Positions 42,265 to 51,580 of a DNA stretch of 64,000 bases are shown piece after piece. Below the pieces are notes generated by a model, which was given only the letters and a program-made list of their open reading frames with translations, had not been told where the DNA came from and searched no databases. Made by a program: the position numbers and the translations under genes. The stretch's first letter is position 1, and the number at the start of each line of letters is the position of its first letter. This DNA comes from Streptomyces sp. H27-H1 (GTDB taxonomy: Bacteria; Actinomycetota; Actinomycetes; Streptomycetales; Streptomycetaceae): positions 30,808-94,807 of the forward strand of contig NZ_JAPNLJ010000036.1 of the NCBI RefSeq assembly GCF_026627445.1. Direction: 5' to 3'.

Positions 42265-43710
42265 ATGCAAGACACCAAGCTTCGCGGGCCCGCGATCTGG
42301 GCCCTCGTCATCACCGGGGCCGCCAGCTTCATGGCCGCGCTCGACAACCTCGTCGTCACCACCGCGCTCCCCTCCATCCGCGAGGACCTCGGCGGAAGGC
42401 TGGAGGACCTGGAGTGGACGGTGAACGCGTACACGCTCACCTTCGCGGTCCTGCTCATGTTCGGCGCGGCCCTCGGTGACCGGTTCGGCCGCCGGCGGCT
42501 CTTCATAGCCGGTACGGCCGTGTTCACCGTCGCGTCCGCCGCCGCGGCCCTGTCGCCCGGCATCGAAGAGCTCATCGCCGCCCGAGCCGTCCAAGGAGTC
42601 GGCGCGGCGATCATGATGCCACTCTCGCTCACGCTGCTGACCGTCGCCGTCCCCGCCGCCCGACGCGGAATGGCCCTCGGCATCTACGGAGCCCTCACCG
42701 GCCTCGCCGTCGCGAGCGGGCCGCTCATCGGCGGCAGCCTCACCGAGCACATCTCCTGGCAGTGGATCTTCTGGCTGAACGTCCCGATCGGACTGGCGCT
42801 CATCCCGCTCTCCCGGCTCCGGCTCAGCGAGTCCACCGCCCCGCCGGCGAAGCTCGACGTCACGGGCACCCTGCTCATCAGCGGAGGGCTCTTCGGCATC
42901 GTCTACGGGCTGGTCAACGCCAACGCGCACGGCTGGACCAGCCTTCCCGTGCTCACGGCGCTGCTGGTGGGAGTCGCGCTCGTGGGCGGGTTCATCCACC
43001 ACGGCTTCAACAGCGCCAACCCGGTGCTGCCCATGCGGCTCTTCCGCAGCCCGGGCTTCTTCGGCATCAATATGGCGAGCCTGCTGATGTTCGTCGGAAT
43101 GTTCGGCTCGATCTTCCTGCTGAGCCAGTTCCTCCAGGGGGTCCTCGGCTACTCGCCCACCGAAGCCGGGCTGCGCATGCTCCCCTGGACCGCGATGCCC
43201 ATGATCGCCGCCCCGATATCCGGAATCCTCTCCGACCGGATCGGCAGCCGGCCCGTCGTCGCCGCCGGGCTGGCCCTCCAGGCCATCGGCCTCGGCTGGT
43301 TCGCCATGATCCTGAGCACGGACGTCTCCTACGCCTCCCAGCTTCCGGCGCTGATCATCAGCGGCATCGGGATGGGCCTGTTCTTCGCCCCCGCCTCCAA
43401 TGCCCTCATGTCCACCGTGTCCCCGGCCGACCAGGGCAAGGCCGCCGGAGCCAACAGCGCCCTGCGCGAAGTCGGCGGAGCCCTCGGCGTCGCCGTCCTC
43501 GCCTCCGTCTTCTCCTCCCAGGGCGGCTACCAGACCGGGCAGTCCTTCACCGACGGCACCATCCCCGCCCTCTGGATCGGCGCCGCGGCCGTCGCGCTGG
43601 CCGCCGGCCTCGCCCTGCTGCTGCCTCGTAAGTCCAAGGTTGCGGCAGAATTCGCACCCGCCGTCGAGCCCGCCGCTACAGGGGCGCTGGAGAAGGTCGC
43701 CGCAGGCTGA
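42265..43710 (+). CDS. DHA2-type MFS drug exporter (EmrB/QacA family)
   Basis: A 481-residue 14-helix transporter. Motifs: FMAALDNLVVTTALPSIREDLG (motif D1), GDRFGRRRLFIAG (motif A), RAVQGVGAAIMMPLSLTLL (motif B), GIYGALTGLAVASGPLIGG (motif C). This is the QacA/EmrB/LfrA-like proton-drug antiporter group. The upstream TetR gene and shared operator indicate ligand-inducible expression. The C-terminus ends in a short Ala/Pro/Glu tail. Confidence 0.9.
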   Translation: MQDTKLRGPAIWALVITGAASFMAALDNLVVTTALPSIREDLGGRLEDLEWTVNAYTLTFAVLLMFGAALGDRFGRRRLFIAGTAVFTVASAAAALSPGIEELIAARAVQGVGAAIMMPLSLTLLTVAVPAARRGMALGIYGALTGLAVASGPLIGGSLTEHISWQWIFWLNVPIGLALIPLSRLRLSESTAPPAKLDVTGTLLISGGLFGIVYGLVNANAHGWTSLPVLTALLVGVALVGGFIHHGFNSANPVLPMRLFRSPGFFGINMASLLMFVGMFGSIFLLSQFLQGVLGYSPTEAGLRMLPWTAMPMIAAPISGILSDRIGSRPVVAAGLALQAIGLGWFAMILSTDVSYASQLPALIISGIGMGLFFAPASNALMSTVSPADQGKAAGANSALREVGGALGVAVLASVFSSQGGYQTGQSFTDGTIPALWIGAAAVALAAGLALLLPRKSKVAAEFAPAVEPAATGALEKVAAG

Positions 43711-43789
43711 TCCCGCGCGCGAATGTACTACCCAGAAGGCGATTTGAGGCCCTTACTGTCCTCGTAGTCCCACGACGGAGGAGTCCGCC

Positions 43790-44188
43790 ATGCCAGACAT
43801 CCCCTGGTCCACGCCCACCCAGGCCGCCCCCTACGCCGAGGTCTACGTCATGGCCTCCCGCTTCGAGACCGCGAGCCTGACCGGAGCGATCCGGTTCTTC
43901 CTGAAGGCGCCCGGCATCATCCTCCAGATCCGCAAGGCCCCCGGCGCGCACGGGGCCGCCCTGCGGGCCCGGGTCTTCAGCCGGACCTTCCTGACGCTGT
44001 CGGCCTGGGAGGACCGCGACGCGCTGTACCGCTTCGCGCGCAGCGAGCCGCACCGTTCCAGCTCGCGGGCGGCCGCCGCGTACATGAAGGAGTCCGGGTT
44101 CACCTTCTGGACCGTCCCGGCGAGCGAGCTGCCCATCAGCTGGGGCGAGGCGGAGCGGCGCCTCGCCCAGCAGAAGCAGGGTTACTGA
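43790..44188 (+). CDS. DUF3291-like / monooxygenase-like small protein
   Basis: A 132-residue protein. The C-terminal half, FLTLSAWEDRDALYRFARSEPHRSSSRAAAAYMKESGFTFWTVPASELPISWGEAERR, resembles the dimeric alpha-beta barrel of DUF3291 and antibiotic-biosynthesis monooxygenase proteins. The ATG has GGAGGAG upstream. The function is unknown. It is the first of a short run leading into murB. Confidence 0.6.
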   Translation: MPDIPWSTPTQAAPYAEVYVMASRFETASLTGAIRFFLKAPGIILQIRKAPGAHGAALRARVFSRTFLTLSAWEDRDALYRFARSEPHRSSSRAAAAYMKESGFTFWTVPASELPISWGEAERRLAQQKQGY

Positions 44189-44256
44189 GCCCGACCGGGT
44201 GCGTACGGTCCGTGGCCCCGCCTGGTCGGGGGGGCGCGGACCGTACTCTTGTCCAC

Positions 44257-45312
44257 GTGCAGGAACTCCAGGACGCCCCCCTCGCCCCCCTGACCACCTT
44301 CCGGCTCGGCGGCCCCGCCGCCCGGCTGGTCACCGCGACCACCGACGCCGAGGTCGTCGCCACCGTGCGCGCCGCGGACGAGAGCGGTACTCCGCTCCTG
44401 GTCATCGGCGGCGGCAGCAACCTGGTCATCGGCGACCAGGGCTTCGACGGCACCGCCCTGCGGATCGCGACCACCGGATTCACGCTCGACGGGACCCGGC
44501 TGGAGCTCGCGGCCGGGGAGAACTGGAGCGAAGCCGTCTCCCGCGTGGTCGACGCCGGGCTCGCGGGCATCGAATGCCTCGCCGGGATCCCCGGCTCGGC
44601 GGGCGCCACCCCGATCCAGAACGTCGGGGCGTACGGCCAAGAGGTATGCGACACGATCACCGAGGTCGTCGCCTACGACCGCACGCGCGGGGAAACGCTC
44701 ACGCTCTCGGCCGCCGAGTGCGCGTTCTCGTACCGCGACAGCCTCTTCAAACACCAGCCGGACCGGTACGTCGTCCTGCGCGTCCGGTTCGCCCTGGAGG
44801 ACGCGGGCGGCCTGTCCGCGCCGGTCAAGTACCCCGAAACCGCCCGCGCCCTCGGCGTCGAGGCCGGCGACCGGGTGCCCGCGGCGAAGGCCCGCGAGAC
44901 CGTCCTGCGGCTGCGCGCCGGCAAGGGCATGGTGCTCGACCCCGCCGACCACGACACCTGGTCGGCCGGCTCCTTCTTCCACAACCCGATCCTCGGCGAC
45001 CAGGCGTACGCCGCCTTCCTCGCCCGCGCCCAGGACCGGCTCGGCCCCGACGCGACCCCGCCCGCGTACCCGGCCGGCGCGGGCCGTACGAAGACCAGCG
45101 CGGCCTGGCTGATCGACAAGGCCGGCTTCACCAAGGGCTACGGCGACGGTCCCGCCCGGATCTCCACCAAGCACACCCTCGCCCTCACCAACCGGGGCGA
45201 GGCCACCACCGAAGACCTTCTCGCGCTCGCCCGCGAGGTCGTGGCGGGTGTCCACGCGGCCTTCGGCGTCACCCTGGTCAACGAGCCGGTGACGGTCGGC
45301 GTCAGCATCTGA
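44257..45312 (+). CDS. murB: UDP-N-acetylenolpyruvoylglucosamine reductase
   Basis: A 351-residue FAD enzyme that reduces UDP-GlcNAc-enolpyruvate to UDP-MurNAc with NADPH, a cytoplasmic step of peptidoglycan synthesis. Motifs: PLTTFRLGGPA, VIGGGSNLVIGDQGFDG (FAD), GIPGSAGATPIQNVGAYGQEV, SAGSFFHNPI (catalytic Ser), and AAWLIDKAGFKGY-like residues near the end. It is a type I MurB. I use the GTG at 44257; an ATG 15 codons upstream would add a non-conserved tail. Confidence 0.95.
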   Translation: MQELQDAPLAPLTTFRLGGPAARLVTATTDAEVVATVRAADESGTPLLVIGGGSNLVIGDQGFDGTALRIATTGFTLDGTRLELAAGENWSEAVSRVVDAGLAGIECLAGIPGSAGATPIQNVGAYGQEVCDTITEVVAYDRTRGETLTLSAAECAFSYRDSLFKHQPDRYVVLRVRFALEDAGGLSAPVKYPETARALGVEAGDRVPAAKARETVLRLRAGKGMVLDPADHDTWSAGSFFHNPILGDQAYAAFLARAQDRLGPDATPPAYPAGAGRTKTSAAWLIDKAGFTKGYGDGPARISTKHTLALTNRGEATTEDLLALAREVVAGVHAAFGVTLVNEPVTVGVSI

Positions 45313-45329
45313 GGAGTCCCGGCCCGCCC

Positions 45330-45746
45330 ATGCTCTGTCCCCTGCACGGGGCCGGTACGGACCCCACCCGGCTGGTGGGACGCACGATCAGAAGGGTCGT
45401 CGCGTCCTGGCACATCAGCGACGGCGAACGCTCCGAGGCGCCCCTCGACGTCTGGCTCCTCGACAGCGACGGGGAGTCCACCCGGATCACCACCGGGTCC
45501 GACGCCTGTCTCATCGTGGAATCCGAGTCACCCCACGAGCCCTACGACATGGGGGAGTGGGGCCGCGTCGAAGTCGGTGAGGACCTCGGAGACCACCCCT
45601 TCCTGCGCCACCTCGGCGAGACCGTGGAATCGGTCGCCGAGTTCGCGCTGCCCGCACAGGGGCGCACCCACCTGGAGATCGGCTTCCCCGACGGCACCCG
45701 GGTACGGGCCGACTGCCACGAGGGCGACCTGCGGCTCACCCGCTGA
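45330..45746 (+). CDS. Hypothetical protein downstream of murB
   Basis: A 138-residue acidic protein (LVGRTIRRVVASWHISDGERSEAPLDVWLLDSDGESTRITTGSDACLIVE ... LEIGFPDGTRVRADCHEGDLRLTR). The alternating pattern suggests a beta-rich single domain. I do not recognise the family. GAGGAG lies just past the murB stop, and the ATG is 17 bp from that stop, so it is probably co-transcribed with murB. It converges with the adenosine-deaminase-family gene. Confidence 0.6.
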   Translation: MLCPLHGAGTDPTRLVGRTIRRVVASWHISDGERSEAPLDVWLLDSDGESTRITTGSDACLIVESESPHEPYDMGEWGRVEVGEDLGDHPFLRHLGETVESVAEFALPAQGRTHLEIGFPDGTRVRADCHEGDLRLTR

Positions 45747-45764
45747 CCGCCCACCGGGTCGCCC

Positions 45765-46784
45765 CTACGAGGCGATCCAGTGGTCGATCCCGGCCTGCAG
45801 CTTCTCCTGGACGTCGGCGGGCGCGGCGCTGCCGCGCACCGACTGGCGGGCCAGCTCGGCGAGCTCCGCATCCGTGAAGGCGTGGTACCGGCGGGCGATC
45901 TCGTACTGGGCCGCGAGCCGGGACCCGAAGAGCAGCGGGTCGTCCGCACCGAGGGCCATCGGGACCCCGGCCTCGAAGAGGGTGCGCAGCGGGACGTCCT
46001 CGTGGCGTTCGTAGACCCCGAGGGCGACATTGGACGCCGGGCAGACCTCACACGTGATCTGCCGGTCGGCGAGCCGTTTGAGCAGGCGGGGATCCTCCGC
46101 GGCCCGTACGCCGTGCCCGATGCGGGCAGCGTGCAGATCGTCGAGGCAGTCGCGGACGGAGGCCGGACCGGTGAGCTCGCCGCCGTGCGGTGCCGCGAGC
46201 AGGCCGCCCTCGCGGGCGATGGCGAAGGCCCGGTCGAAGTCGCGGGCCATGCCGCGGCGCTCGTCGTTGGAGAGGCCGAACCCGACGATGCCGCGGTCGG
46301 CGTACCGCACGGCGAGCCGGGCGAGGGTACGGGCGTCGAGGGGGTGCTTCATGCGGTTGGCGGCGATGACGACGCGCATGCCGAGGCCGGTCTCGCGGGA
46401 AGCGGCGTCCACGGCGTCGAGGATGATCTCCACCGCCGGGATCATCCCGCCGAGGAGGGGGGCGTAGGACGTGGGATCCACCTGGATCTCCAGCCAGCCG
46501 CTGCCGTCCCGTACGTCCTCCTCCGCGGCCTCGCGGACCAGGCGTTGGATGTCCTCGGGCTCACGGAGGCAGGACCGGGCGGAGTCGTAGAGCCGCTGGA
46601 AGCGGAACCAGCCGCGTTCGTCGGTGGCGCGCAGCTTCGGCGGCTCGGCGGAGGTGAGGGCGTCCGGGAGGCGGACGCCGTACTTGTCGGCGAGCTCCAG
46701 CAGTGTCGACGGGCGCATCGAACCGGTGAAGTGCAGGTGGAGGTGGGCTTTCGGCAGAAGCGTGAGATCGCGTACGTGCTCCAT
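45765..46784 (-). CDS. Adenosine deaminase family protein
   Basis: A 339-residue zinc amidohydrolase of the ADA-like group. Metal and active-site motifs: PKAHLHLHFTGSMR (His pair), AAPHGGELTGP (His and catalytic Glu), RIGHGVRA (His), ALGADDPLLFGS (Asp pair). It deaminates adenosine or a related nucleoside. Streptomyces also use an ADA-family enzyme on aminodeoxyfutalosine in menaquinone synthesis, so that substrate cannot be excluded. The ATG at 46784 fits the family N-terminus. Confidence 0.85.
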   Translation of the reverse strand: MEHVRDLTLLPKAHLHLHFTGSMRPSTLLELADKYGVRLPDALTSAEPPKLRATDERGWFRFQRLYDSARSCLREPEDIQRLVREAAEEDVRDGSGWLEIQVDPTSYAPLLGGMIPAVEIILDAVDAASRETGLGMRVVIAANRMKHPLDARTLARLAVRYADRGIVGFGLSNDERRGMARDFDRAFAIAREGGLLAAPHGGELTGPASVRDCLDDLHAARIGHGVRAAEDPRLLKRLADRQITCEVCPASNVALGVYERHEDVPLRTLFEAGVPMALGADDPLLFGSRLAAQYEIARRYHAFTDAELAELARQSVRGSAAPADVQEKLQAGIDHWIAS

Positions 46785-46966
46785 CCGGTGATCCTGCCGC
46801 ACCGCCGCGCTCCGCGGGAGGGGGTTTTACCGATCGGGGGCTTGCGCGAACGCATGAGCGGGAGCGAAGGCCGCCGGCGCGGAGGCCTCCCGGGCCCGCC
46901 GGGGCCCGGTCCTCGAACGCCGGACGGGCTGGCAGACCGCCCGAACGCGGGCGGGGCCGCACTACG

Positions 46967-47005
46967 CCCGAGCGGCGGCTCCCCGTCGGGGAACCGCCGC
47001 TCGGG
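46967..47005. terminator. Terminator after aspC
   Basis: An 18-bp stem with one mismatch (46967-46984 with 46988-47005, arm CCCGAGCGGCGG) and a 3-nt loop, about 25 bp past the minus-strand aminotransferase stop. The rest of the 240-bp gap to the deaminase start shows nothing further. Confidence 0.7.
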
Positions 47006-47028
47006 GACGGGCTGCGTCAGGCTTGGAC

Positions 47029-48255
47029 CTAGGCCTTGGCCTCCGCCAGGAGCTTCTGGATGCGGGAGACGCCCTCGACCAGGTCCTCGTCGCCCAGGGC
47101 GTAGGAGAGGCGCAGGTAGCCGGGGGTGCCGAAGGCCTCGCCCGGGACGACCGCGACCTCGGCCTCGTCCAGGATCAGGGCGGCGAGCTCGACGGAGGTC
47201 TGCGGGCGCTTGCCGCGGATCTCCTTGCCGAGCACGTCCTTGACCGCCGGGTACACGTAGAACGCGCCTTCGGGGGTCGGGCAGTAGACGCCCTCGATCT
47301 CGTTCAGCATCCGCACCATCGTCTGACGGCGGCGGTCGAAGGCGGTGCGCATCTCGTGGACGGCGTCCAGGTTGCCGGAGACGGCGGCCAGCGCCGCGAC
47401 CTGGGCCACGTTGGAGACGTTGGAGGTGGCGTGCGACTGGAGGTTGGTCGCGGCCTTGACCACGTCCTTCGGGCCGACGATCCAGCCCACCCGCCAGCCG
47501 GTCATCGCGTACGTCTTGGCGACGCCGTTGACGACGATGCACTTGTCGGCCAGCTCGGGGACGATCGCCGGGAGCGAGACGAACTTCGCGTCGCCGTAGA
47601 CCAGGTGCTCGTAGATCTCGTCGGTCAGGACCCACAGACCGTGCTCGACGGCCCAGCGGCCGATCGCCTCGGCGTCGGCCTCGGAGTAGACGGCGCCGGT
47701 CGGGTTCGACGGGGAGACGAAGAGGACGACCTTCGTGTGCTCGGTGCGGGCCGCCTCGAGCTGCTCGACGGAGACGCGGTAACCGGTGGTCTCGTCGGCG
47801 ACGACGTCGACCGGGACACCGCCGGCGAGACGGATCGACTCCGGGTACGTGGTCCAGTACGGAGCCGGGACGATGACCTCGTCACCCGGGTCCAGGATGG
47901 CCGCGAACGCCTCGTAGATGGCCTGCTTGCCGCCGTTGGTCACCAGCACCTGGGAAGCGTCGACCTCGTAGCCGGAGTCGCGCAGCGTCTTCGCGGCGAT
48001 GGCGGCCTTCAGCTCGGGCAGACCGCCGGCCGGGGTGTAGCGGTGGTACTTCGGGTTGCGGCAGGCCTCGACCGCGGCGTCGACGATGTAGTCCGGGGTC
48101 GGGAAGTCGGGCTCGCCCGCTCCGAAACCGATCACCGGACGCCCTGCGGCCTTGAGGGCCTTGGCCTTGGCGTCGACGGCGAGGGTGGCGGATTCGGAGA
48201 TGGCACCGATACGGGCGGATACGCGGCGCTCGGCGGAAGGCGTTTCAGAGCTCAT
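47029..48255 (-). CDS. aspC: Class I pyridoxal-phosphate aminotransferase (aspartate type)
   Basis: A 408-residue fold type I aminotransferase. Marks: KAAGRPVIGFGAGEPDFPTPD, YTPAGGLPELKAAIA, VTNGGKQAIYEAFAAILDPGDEVIVPAPYWTTYPE, FVSPSNPTGAVY, DEIYEHLVY, NGVAKTYAMTGWRVG (PLP-binding Lys). It most likely interconverts aspartate and oxaloacetate with 2-oxoglutarate. The ATG at 48255 is chosen at the family N-terminus; the frame stays open far upstream only because it is antisense to secE and nusG. Confidence 0.92.
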   Translation of the reverse strand: MSSETPSAERRVSARIGAISESATLAVDAKAKALKAAGRPVIGFGAGEPDFPTPDYIVDAAVEACRNPKYHRYTPAGGLPELKAAIAAKTLRDSGYEVDASQVLVTNGGKQAIYEAFAAILDPGDEVIVPAPYWTTYPESIRLAGGVPVDVVADETTGYRVSVEQLEAARTEHTKVVLFVSPSNPTGAVYSEADAEAIGRWAVEHGLWVLTDEIYEHLVYGDAKFVSLPAIVPELADKCIVVNGVAKTYAMTGWRVGWIVGPKDVVKAATNLQSHATSNVSNVAQVAALAAVSGNLDAVHEMRTAFDRRRQTMVRMLNEIEGVYCPTPEGAFYVYPAVKDVLGKEIRGKRPQTSVELAALILDEAEVAVVPGEAFGTPGYLRLSYALGDEDLVEGVSRIQKLLAEAKA

Positions 48256-48446
48256 GCGGCCAATCGTCCCAGACGCGAAACGAGCGCCGCACTCCGTTTC
48301 AGTTACCGGACGGGAGCTCGTCAGGTGGTCCTGTTCGACGTCAGGGCCCGGACCACGTACACTCAACCGTCGTTGGCCCTCGCCGACCACTGCAGAGCGT
48401 GAGCACACCGTGCACTCGCCTGAATGCGGTAGGTTGGGGCACGCAA

Positions 48447-48519
48447 AGGGTCGTAGCTCAATTGGTAGAGCACTGGTCTCCAAAACCAGCGGTTGGGGGT
48501 TCAAGTCCCTCCGGCCCTG
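48447..48519 (+). tRNA. tRNA-Trp (CCA)
   Basis: A 73-nt cloverleaf. The acceptor stem AGGGTCG pairs with CGGCCCT (one G:T), leaving discriminator G. The anticodon loop CTCCAAA gives CCA. It lies about 100 bp ahead of secE, the standard actinobacterial order. Confidence 0.96.
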
Positions 48520-48624
48520 CTCCACACTCCTTCTCGGACGTGTGCGCAGGTACGTATTTCGATGCAGTGCCGTGCGGCGCAACCGGGCGCGGCTACGGCC
48601 ACGACCCGGATTCAGGTGAGAGAC

Positions 48625-48906
48625 GTGACGGACGCCCTGGGCTCCATCGACATGCCTGACGCCGAGGACGACACTCGCGAGAAGAAGGCCCGCAAGGGCG
48701 GCAAGCGCGGCAAGAAGGGCCCTCTGGGTCGTCTCGCGCTTTTCTACCGCCAGATCGTCGCGGAGCTCCGCAAGGTTGTCTGGCCCACCCGAAACCAACT
48801 GACGACTTACACCTCCGTGGTGATTGTCTTCGTCGTCATCATGATCGGTCTGGTGACCGTGATTGACTACGGGTTCCAGGAAGCCATCAAGTTCGTCTTC
48901 GGCTGA
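48625..48906 (+). CDS. secE: Preprotein translocase subunit SecE
   Basis: A 93-residue protein. After a charged N-terminal tail (DTREKKARKGGKRGKKG) comes the SecE core, FYRQIVAELRKVVWPTRNQLTTYTSVVIVFVVIMIGLVTVIDYGFQ, with one membrane helix. It clamps SecY in the translocon. The start is the GTG at 48625; another GTG three codons upstream is possible. A weak hairpin (48917-48942) with GTTTT lies between secE and nusG. Confidence 0.93.
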   Translation: MTDALGSIDMPDAEDDTREKKARKGGKRGKKGPLGRLALFYRQIVAELRKVVWPTRNQLTTYTSVVIVFVVIMIGLVTVIDYGFQEAIKFVFG

Positions 48907-48990
48907 TCCCCGCGGAGGGCGGCGCCTTGATGGCTGCCGCCCGTTTTCGCATGTTCGACCACCTTTTGTATCCAGGAAGAAGCAGCCACC

Positions 48991-49932
48991 GTGTCTGACC
49001 CGAACCTGAACGCGAGCCCCGACTCCGTCGAGTCCGTCGAGGACGCGCTCGACATCGTCGAGGCTGCAGACGCCGTGGACCCCGATGAGGCCGAGCTCGC
49101 CGACGCCGAGGCGGGTGTCGCCGCCGAAGAGGCCGCGCTGCACGTCGAGGGCGAGGTAGACGCCGAGGCTGAGGACGACGCCGAGGCCGAAGAGGCCGAC
49201 GACGAGTCCGACGAGACCGAGGACGAGGCCGAAGAGGCTTCCGACGAGGACGCCGCCGTGGCCGAGGCCGACGTGGAGGCCGAAGAGGCCGCCGACGCCG
49301 AGCCCGCCGAGCCGGTCGACCCCATCCAGGCGCTGCGCGAGGAACTGCGCAGCCTGCCGGGTGAGTGGTACGTCATCCACACCTACGCCGGCTACGAGAA
49401 GCGCGTGAAGGCGAACCTCGAGCAGCGTGCCGTCTCGCTGAACGTCGAGGACTTCATCTACTCGGCCGAGGTGCCCGAGGAAGAGATCGTCCAGATCAAG
49501 AACGGCGAGCGCAAGAACGTCCGGCAGAACAAGCTGCCCGGTTACGTTCTCGTCCGCATGGATCTGACGAACGAGTCCTGGGGCGTCGTCCGCAACACCC
49601 CCGGTGTCACCGGCTTCGTGGGCAACGCGTACGACCCGTACCCGCTGACCCTGGACGAGATCGTCAAGATGCTCGCTCCTGAGCTGCAGGAGAAGGCCGC
49701 CAAGCTGGCAGCGGAAGAGGCCGGTCTGCCGGCGCCCGCCATCAAGCGCGCCATCGAGGTCCTGGACTTCGAGGTCGGCGACTCGGTCACCGTCACCGAC
49801 GGCCCGTTCGCGACGCTGCAGGCGACCATCAACGAGATCAACCCGGACTCGAAGAAGGTCAAGGGTCTCGTCGAGATCTTCGGCCGCGAGACCCCGGTCG
49901 AGCTCAGCTTCGACCAGATCCAGAAGAACTGA
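48991..49932 (+). CDS. nusG: Transcription termination/antitermination factor NusG
   Basis: A 313-residue NusG. Residues 1-115 are a very acidic low-complexity tail (runs of Asp, Glu, Ala) typical of streptomycetes and absent from the E. coli protein of about 180 residues. The NGN domain starts at GEWYVIHTYAGYEKRVKANLEQR and contains LPGYVLVRMDLTNESWGVVRNTPGVTGFVG. The KOW domain is FEVGDSVTVTDGPFATLQATINEI through FGRETPVELSFDQIQKN. It couples RNA polymerase to Rho and to ribosomes. A long hairpin follows. Confidence 0.95.
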   Translation: MSDPNLNASPDSVESVEDALDIVEAADAVDPDEAELADAEAGVAAEEAALHVEGEVDAEAEDDAEAEEADDESDETEDEAEEASDEDAAVAEADVEAEEAADAEPAEPVDPIQALREELRSLPGEWYVIHTYAGYEKRVKANLEQRAVSLNVEDFIYSAEVPEEEIVQIKNGERKNVRQNKLPGYVLVRMDLTNESWGVVRNTPGVTGFVGNAYDPYPLTLDEIVKMLAPELQEKAAKLAAEEAGLPAPAIKRAIEVLDFEVGDSVTVTDGPFATLQATINEINPDSKKVKGLVEIFGRETPVELSFDQIQKN

Positions 49933-49961
49933 TCCACGGTCTTCTGACACACGCTTCCGGA

Positions 49962-49997
49962 CAGGTCAGATTGCCCGCTTGCGGGCGGTCTGACCTG
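49962..49997 (+). terminator. Long hairpin between nusG and rplK
   Basis: A 16-bp stem with two G:T pairs (CAGGTCAGATTGCCCG at 49962-49977 with 49982-49997) and a tetraloop, followed by CTCGGTTTT. It may act as a partial terminator or attenuator ahead of the rplK-rplA transcript. Confidence 0.6.
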
Positions 49998-50103
49998 CTC
50001 GGTTTTCAGCCCCGCGCCGATACCCGTTATCGTGGTGCGGTATGCCTCCATCCGGATGACCGGATTGGCGGCGAAAAACTCTCACTAGGACCCGGAGAGA
50101 GCA

Positions 50104-50538
50104 ATGCCTCCCAAGAAGAAGAAGATCACGGGGCTTATCAAGCTCCAGATCAAGGCCGGTGCGGCCAACCCGGCTCCGCCGGTCGGCCCCGCGCTCGGTC
50201 AGCACGGCGTCAACATCATGGAGTTCTGCAAGGCCTACAACGCCGCGACCGAGTCGCAGCGTGGCATGGTCGTGCCGGTGGAGATCACGGTCTACGACGA
50301 CCGCTCCTTCACCTTCATCACCAAGACTCCCCCGGCCGCGCGCCTCATCCTGAAGAGCGCTGGCGTGGAGAAGGGCTCTGGCGAGCCGCACAAGACCAAG
50401 GTCGCGAAGCTTACGCGCGCCCAGGTCCGCGACATCGCCACGCTCAAGATGCCTGACCTGAACGCCAACGACATCGACGCGGCCGAGAAGATCATCGCCG
50501 GCACCGCGCGTTCGATGGGCATCACGGTCGAAGGCTGA
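50104..50538 (+). CDS. rplK: 50S ribosomal protein L11
   Basis: A 144-residue protein: [48 protein letters not shown], with the proline-rich turn that binds thiostrepton in the L11-23S rRNA complex, then the RNA-binding C-terminal domain [48 protein letters not shown] precedes the ATG. Confidence 0.97.
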
Positions 50539-50621
50539 TTCAGCCACCCAGCACGACAGTGGTAGGGCCAAGCGCTGGTCCGCACCACGACTCCATGCCT
50601 GATCACAACACAGGAGCAGAA

Positions 50622-51350
50622 GTGAAGCGCAGCAAGACTCTCCGCGCTGCGGACGCCAAGATCGACCGGGAAAAGCTGTACGCCCCGCTCGAGGCCGTCC
50701 GTGTCGCCAAGGAGACCTCCGCGACCAAGTTCGACAGCACCGTCGAGGTCGCCTTCCGCCTGGGTGTAGACCCGCGCAAGGCCGACCAGATGGTCCGCGG
50801 CACCGTGAACCTCCCGCACGGCACCGGCAAGACCGCCCGGGTCCTGGTCTTCGCGACCGGTGACCGTGCTGCGGCCGCGGTAGCCGCCGGCGCCGACATT
50901 GTCGGCGACGACGAGCTCATCAACGAGATCGCCAAGGGCAACCGCCTCAACGAGTTCGACGCCGTTGTGGCCACCCCGGACCTCATGGGCAAGGTCGGCC
51001 GCCTCGGCCGCGTGCTCGGTCCCCGTGGCCTGATGCCGAACCCGAAGACCGGCACCGTCACGATGGACGTCGCGAAGGCTGTCACCGAGATCAAGGGTGG
51101 CAAGATCGAGTTCCGCGTCGACAAGCACTCGAACCTGCACTTCATCATCGGCAAGGTCTCCTTCTCCGATGAGCAGCTGGTCGAGAACTACGGCGCGGCC
51201 CTGGACGAGATCCTTCGTCTGAAGCCGTCCGCCGCGAAGGGCCGCTACATCAGGAAGGCCGCCCTCAGCACCACCATGGGCCCCGGCATCCTGCTGGACT
51301 CCAACCGCACCCGGAACCTCCTCGTCGAGGAAGACCCGGCTGCTGTCTGA
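50622..51350 (+). CDS. rplA: 50S ribosomal protein L1
   Basis: A 242-residue protein with the L1 signatures FDSTVEVAFRLGVDPRKADQMVRGTVNLPHGTGK, VGRLGRVLGPRGLMPNPKTGTVT and KGGKIEFRVDK. L1 forms the L1 stalk and can act as a translational repressor of its own mRNA. The GTG start has AGGAG upstream. It is 84 bp from rplK and followed by a strong terminator. Confidence 0.97.
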   Translation: MKRSKTLRAADAKIDREKLYAPLEAVRVAKETSATKFDSTVEVAFRLGVDPRKADQMVRGTVNLPHGTGKTARVLVFATGDRAAAAVAAGADIVGDDELINEIAKGNRLNEFDAVVATPDLMGKVGRLGRVLGPRGLMPNPKTGTVTMDVAKAVTEIKGGKIEFRVDKHSNLHFIIGKVSFSDEQLVENYGAALDEILRLKPSAAKGRYIRKAALSTTMGPGILLDSNRTRNLLVEEDPAAV

Positions 51351-51402
51351 TCAGCCCCGAGCCTGCGGGCTCTGAGCCTCACGGCTCGCTGAACGGCCGA
51401 AT

Positions 51403-51449
51403 CCGGGCCCTTCGTCCCCTTCCAGGGGGGCGGGGGGCCCGGTTTTTTT
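51403..51449 (+). terminator. Intrinsic terminator after rplA
   Basis: A stem CCGGGCCC / GGGCCCGG (51403-51410 with 51435-51442) with a nested C/G hairpin in the loop, directly followed by seven T residues. This is one of the few classical U-tract terminators in the window. Confidence 0.85.
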
Positions 51450-51580
51450 GTCAGTCGGTGTCGCTAGCCTGAGCTCTAACCTGTTCGACAGGCGATCCAC
51501 ACGTGGTTCACAGTGAACTGCCCGCGCGTGCGCGGGAAGTTCGCGGTCTGTTCCGCAGAGCGATACCCAAGGGGTGGGGA

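Noticed and set aside
49966..50571. Minus-strand frame opposite rplK
   Set aside because: Antisense shadow of a well-conserved ribosomal gene.
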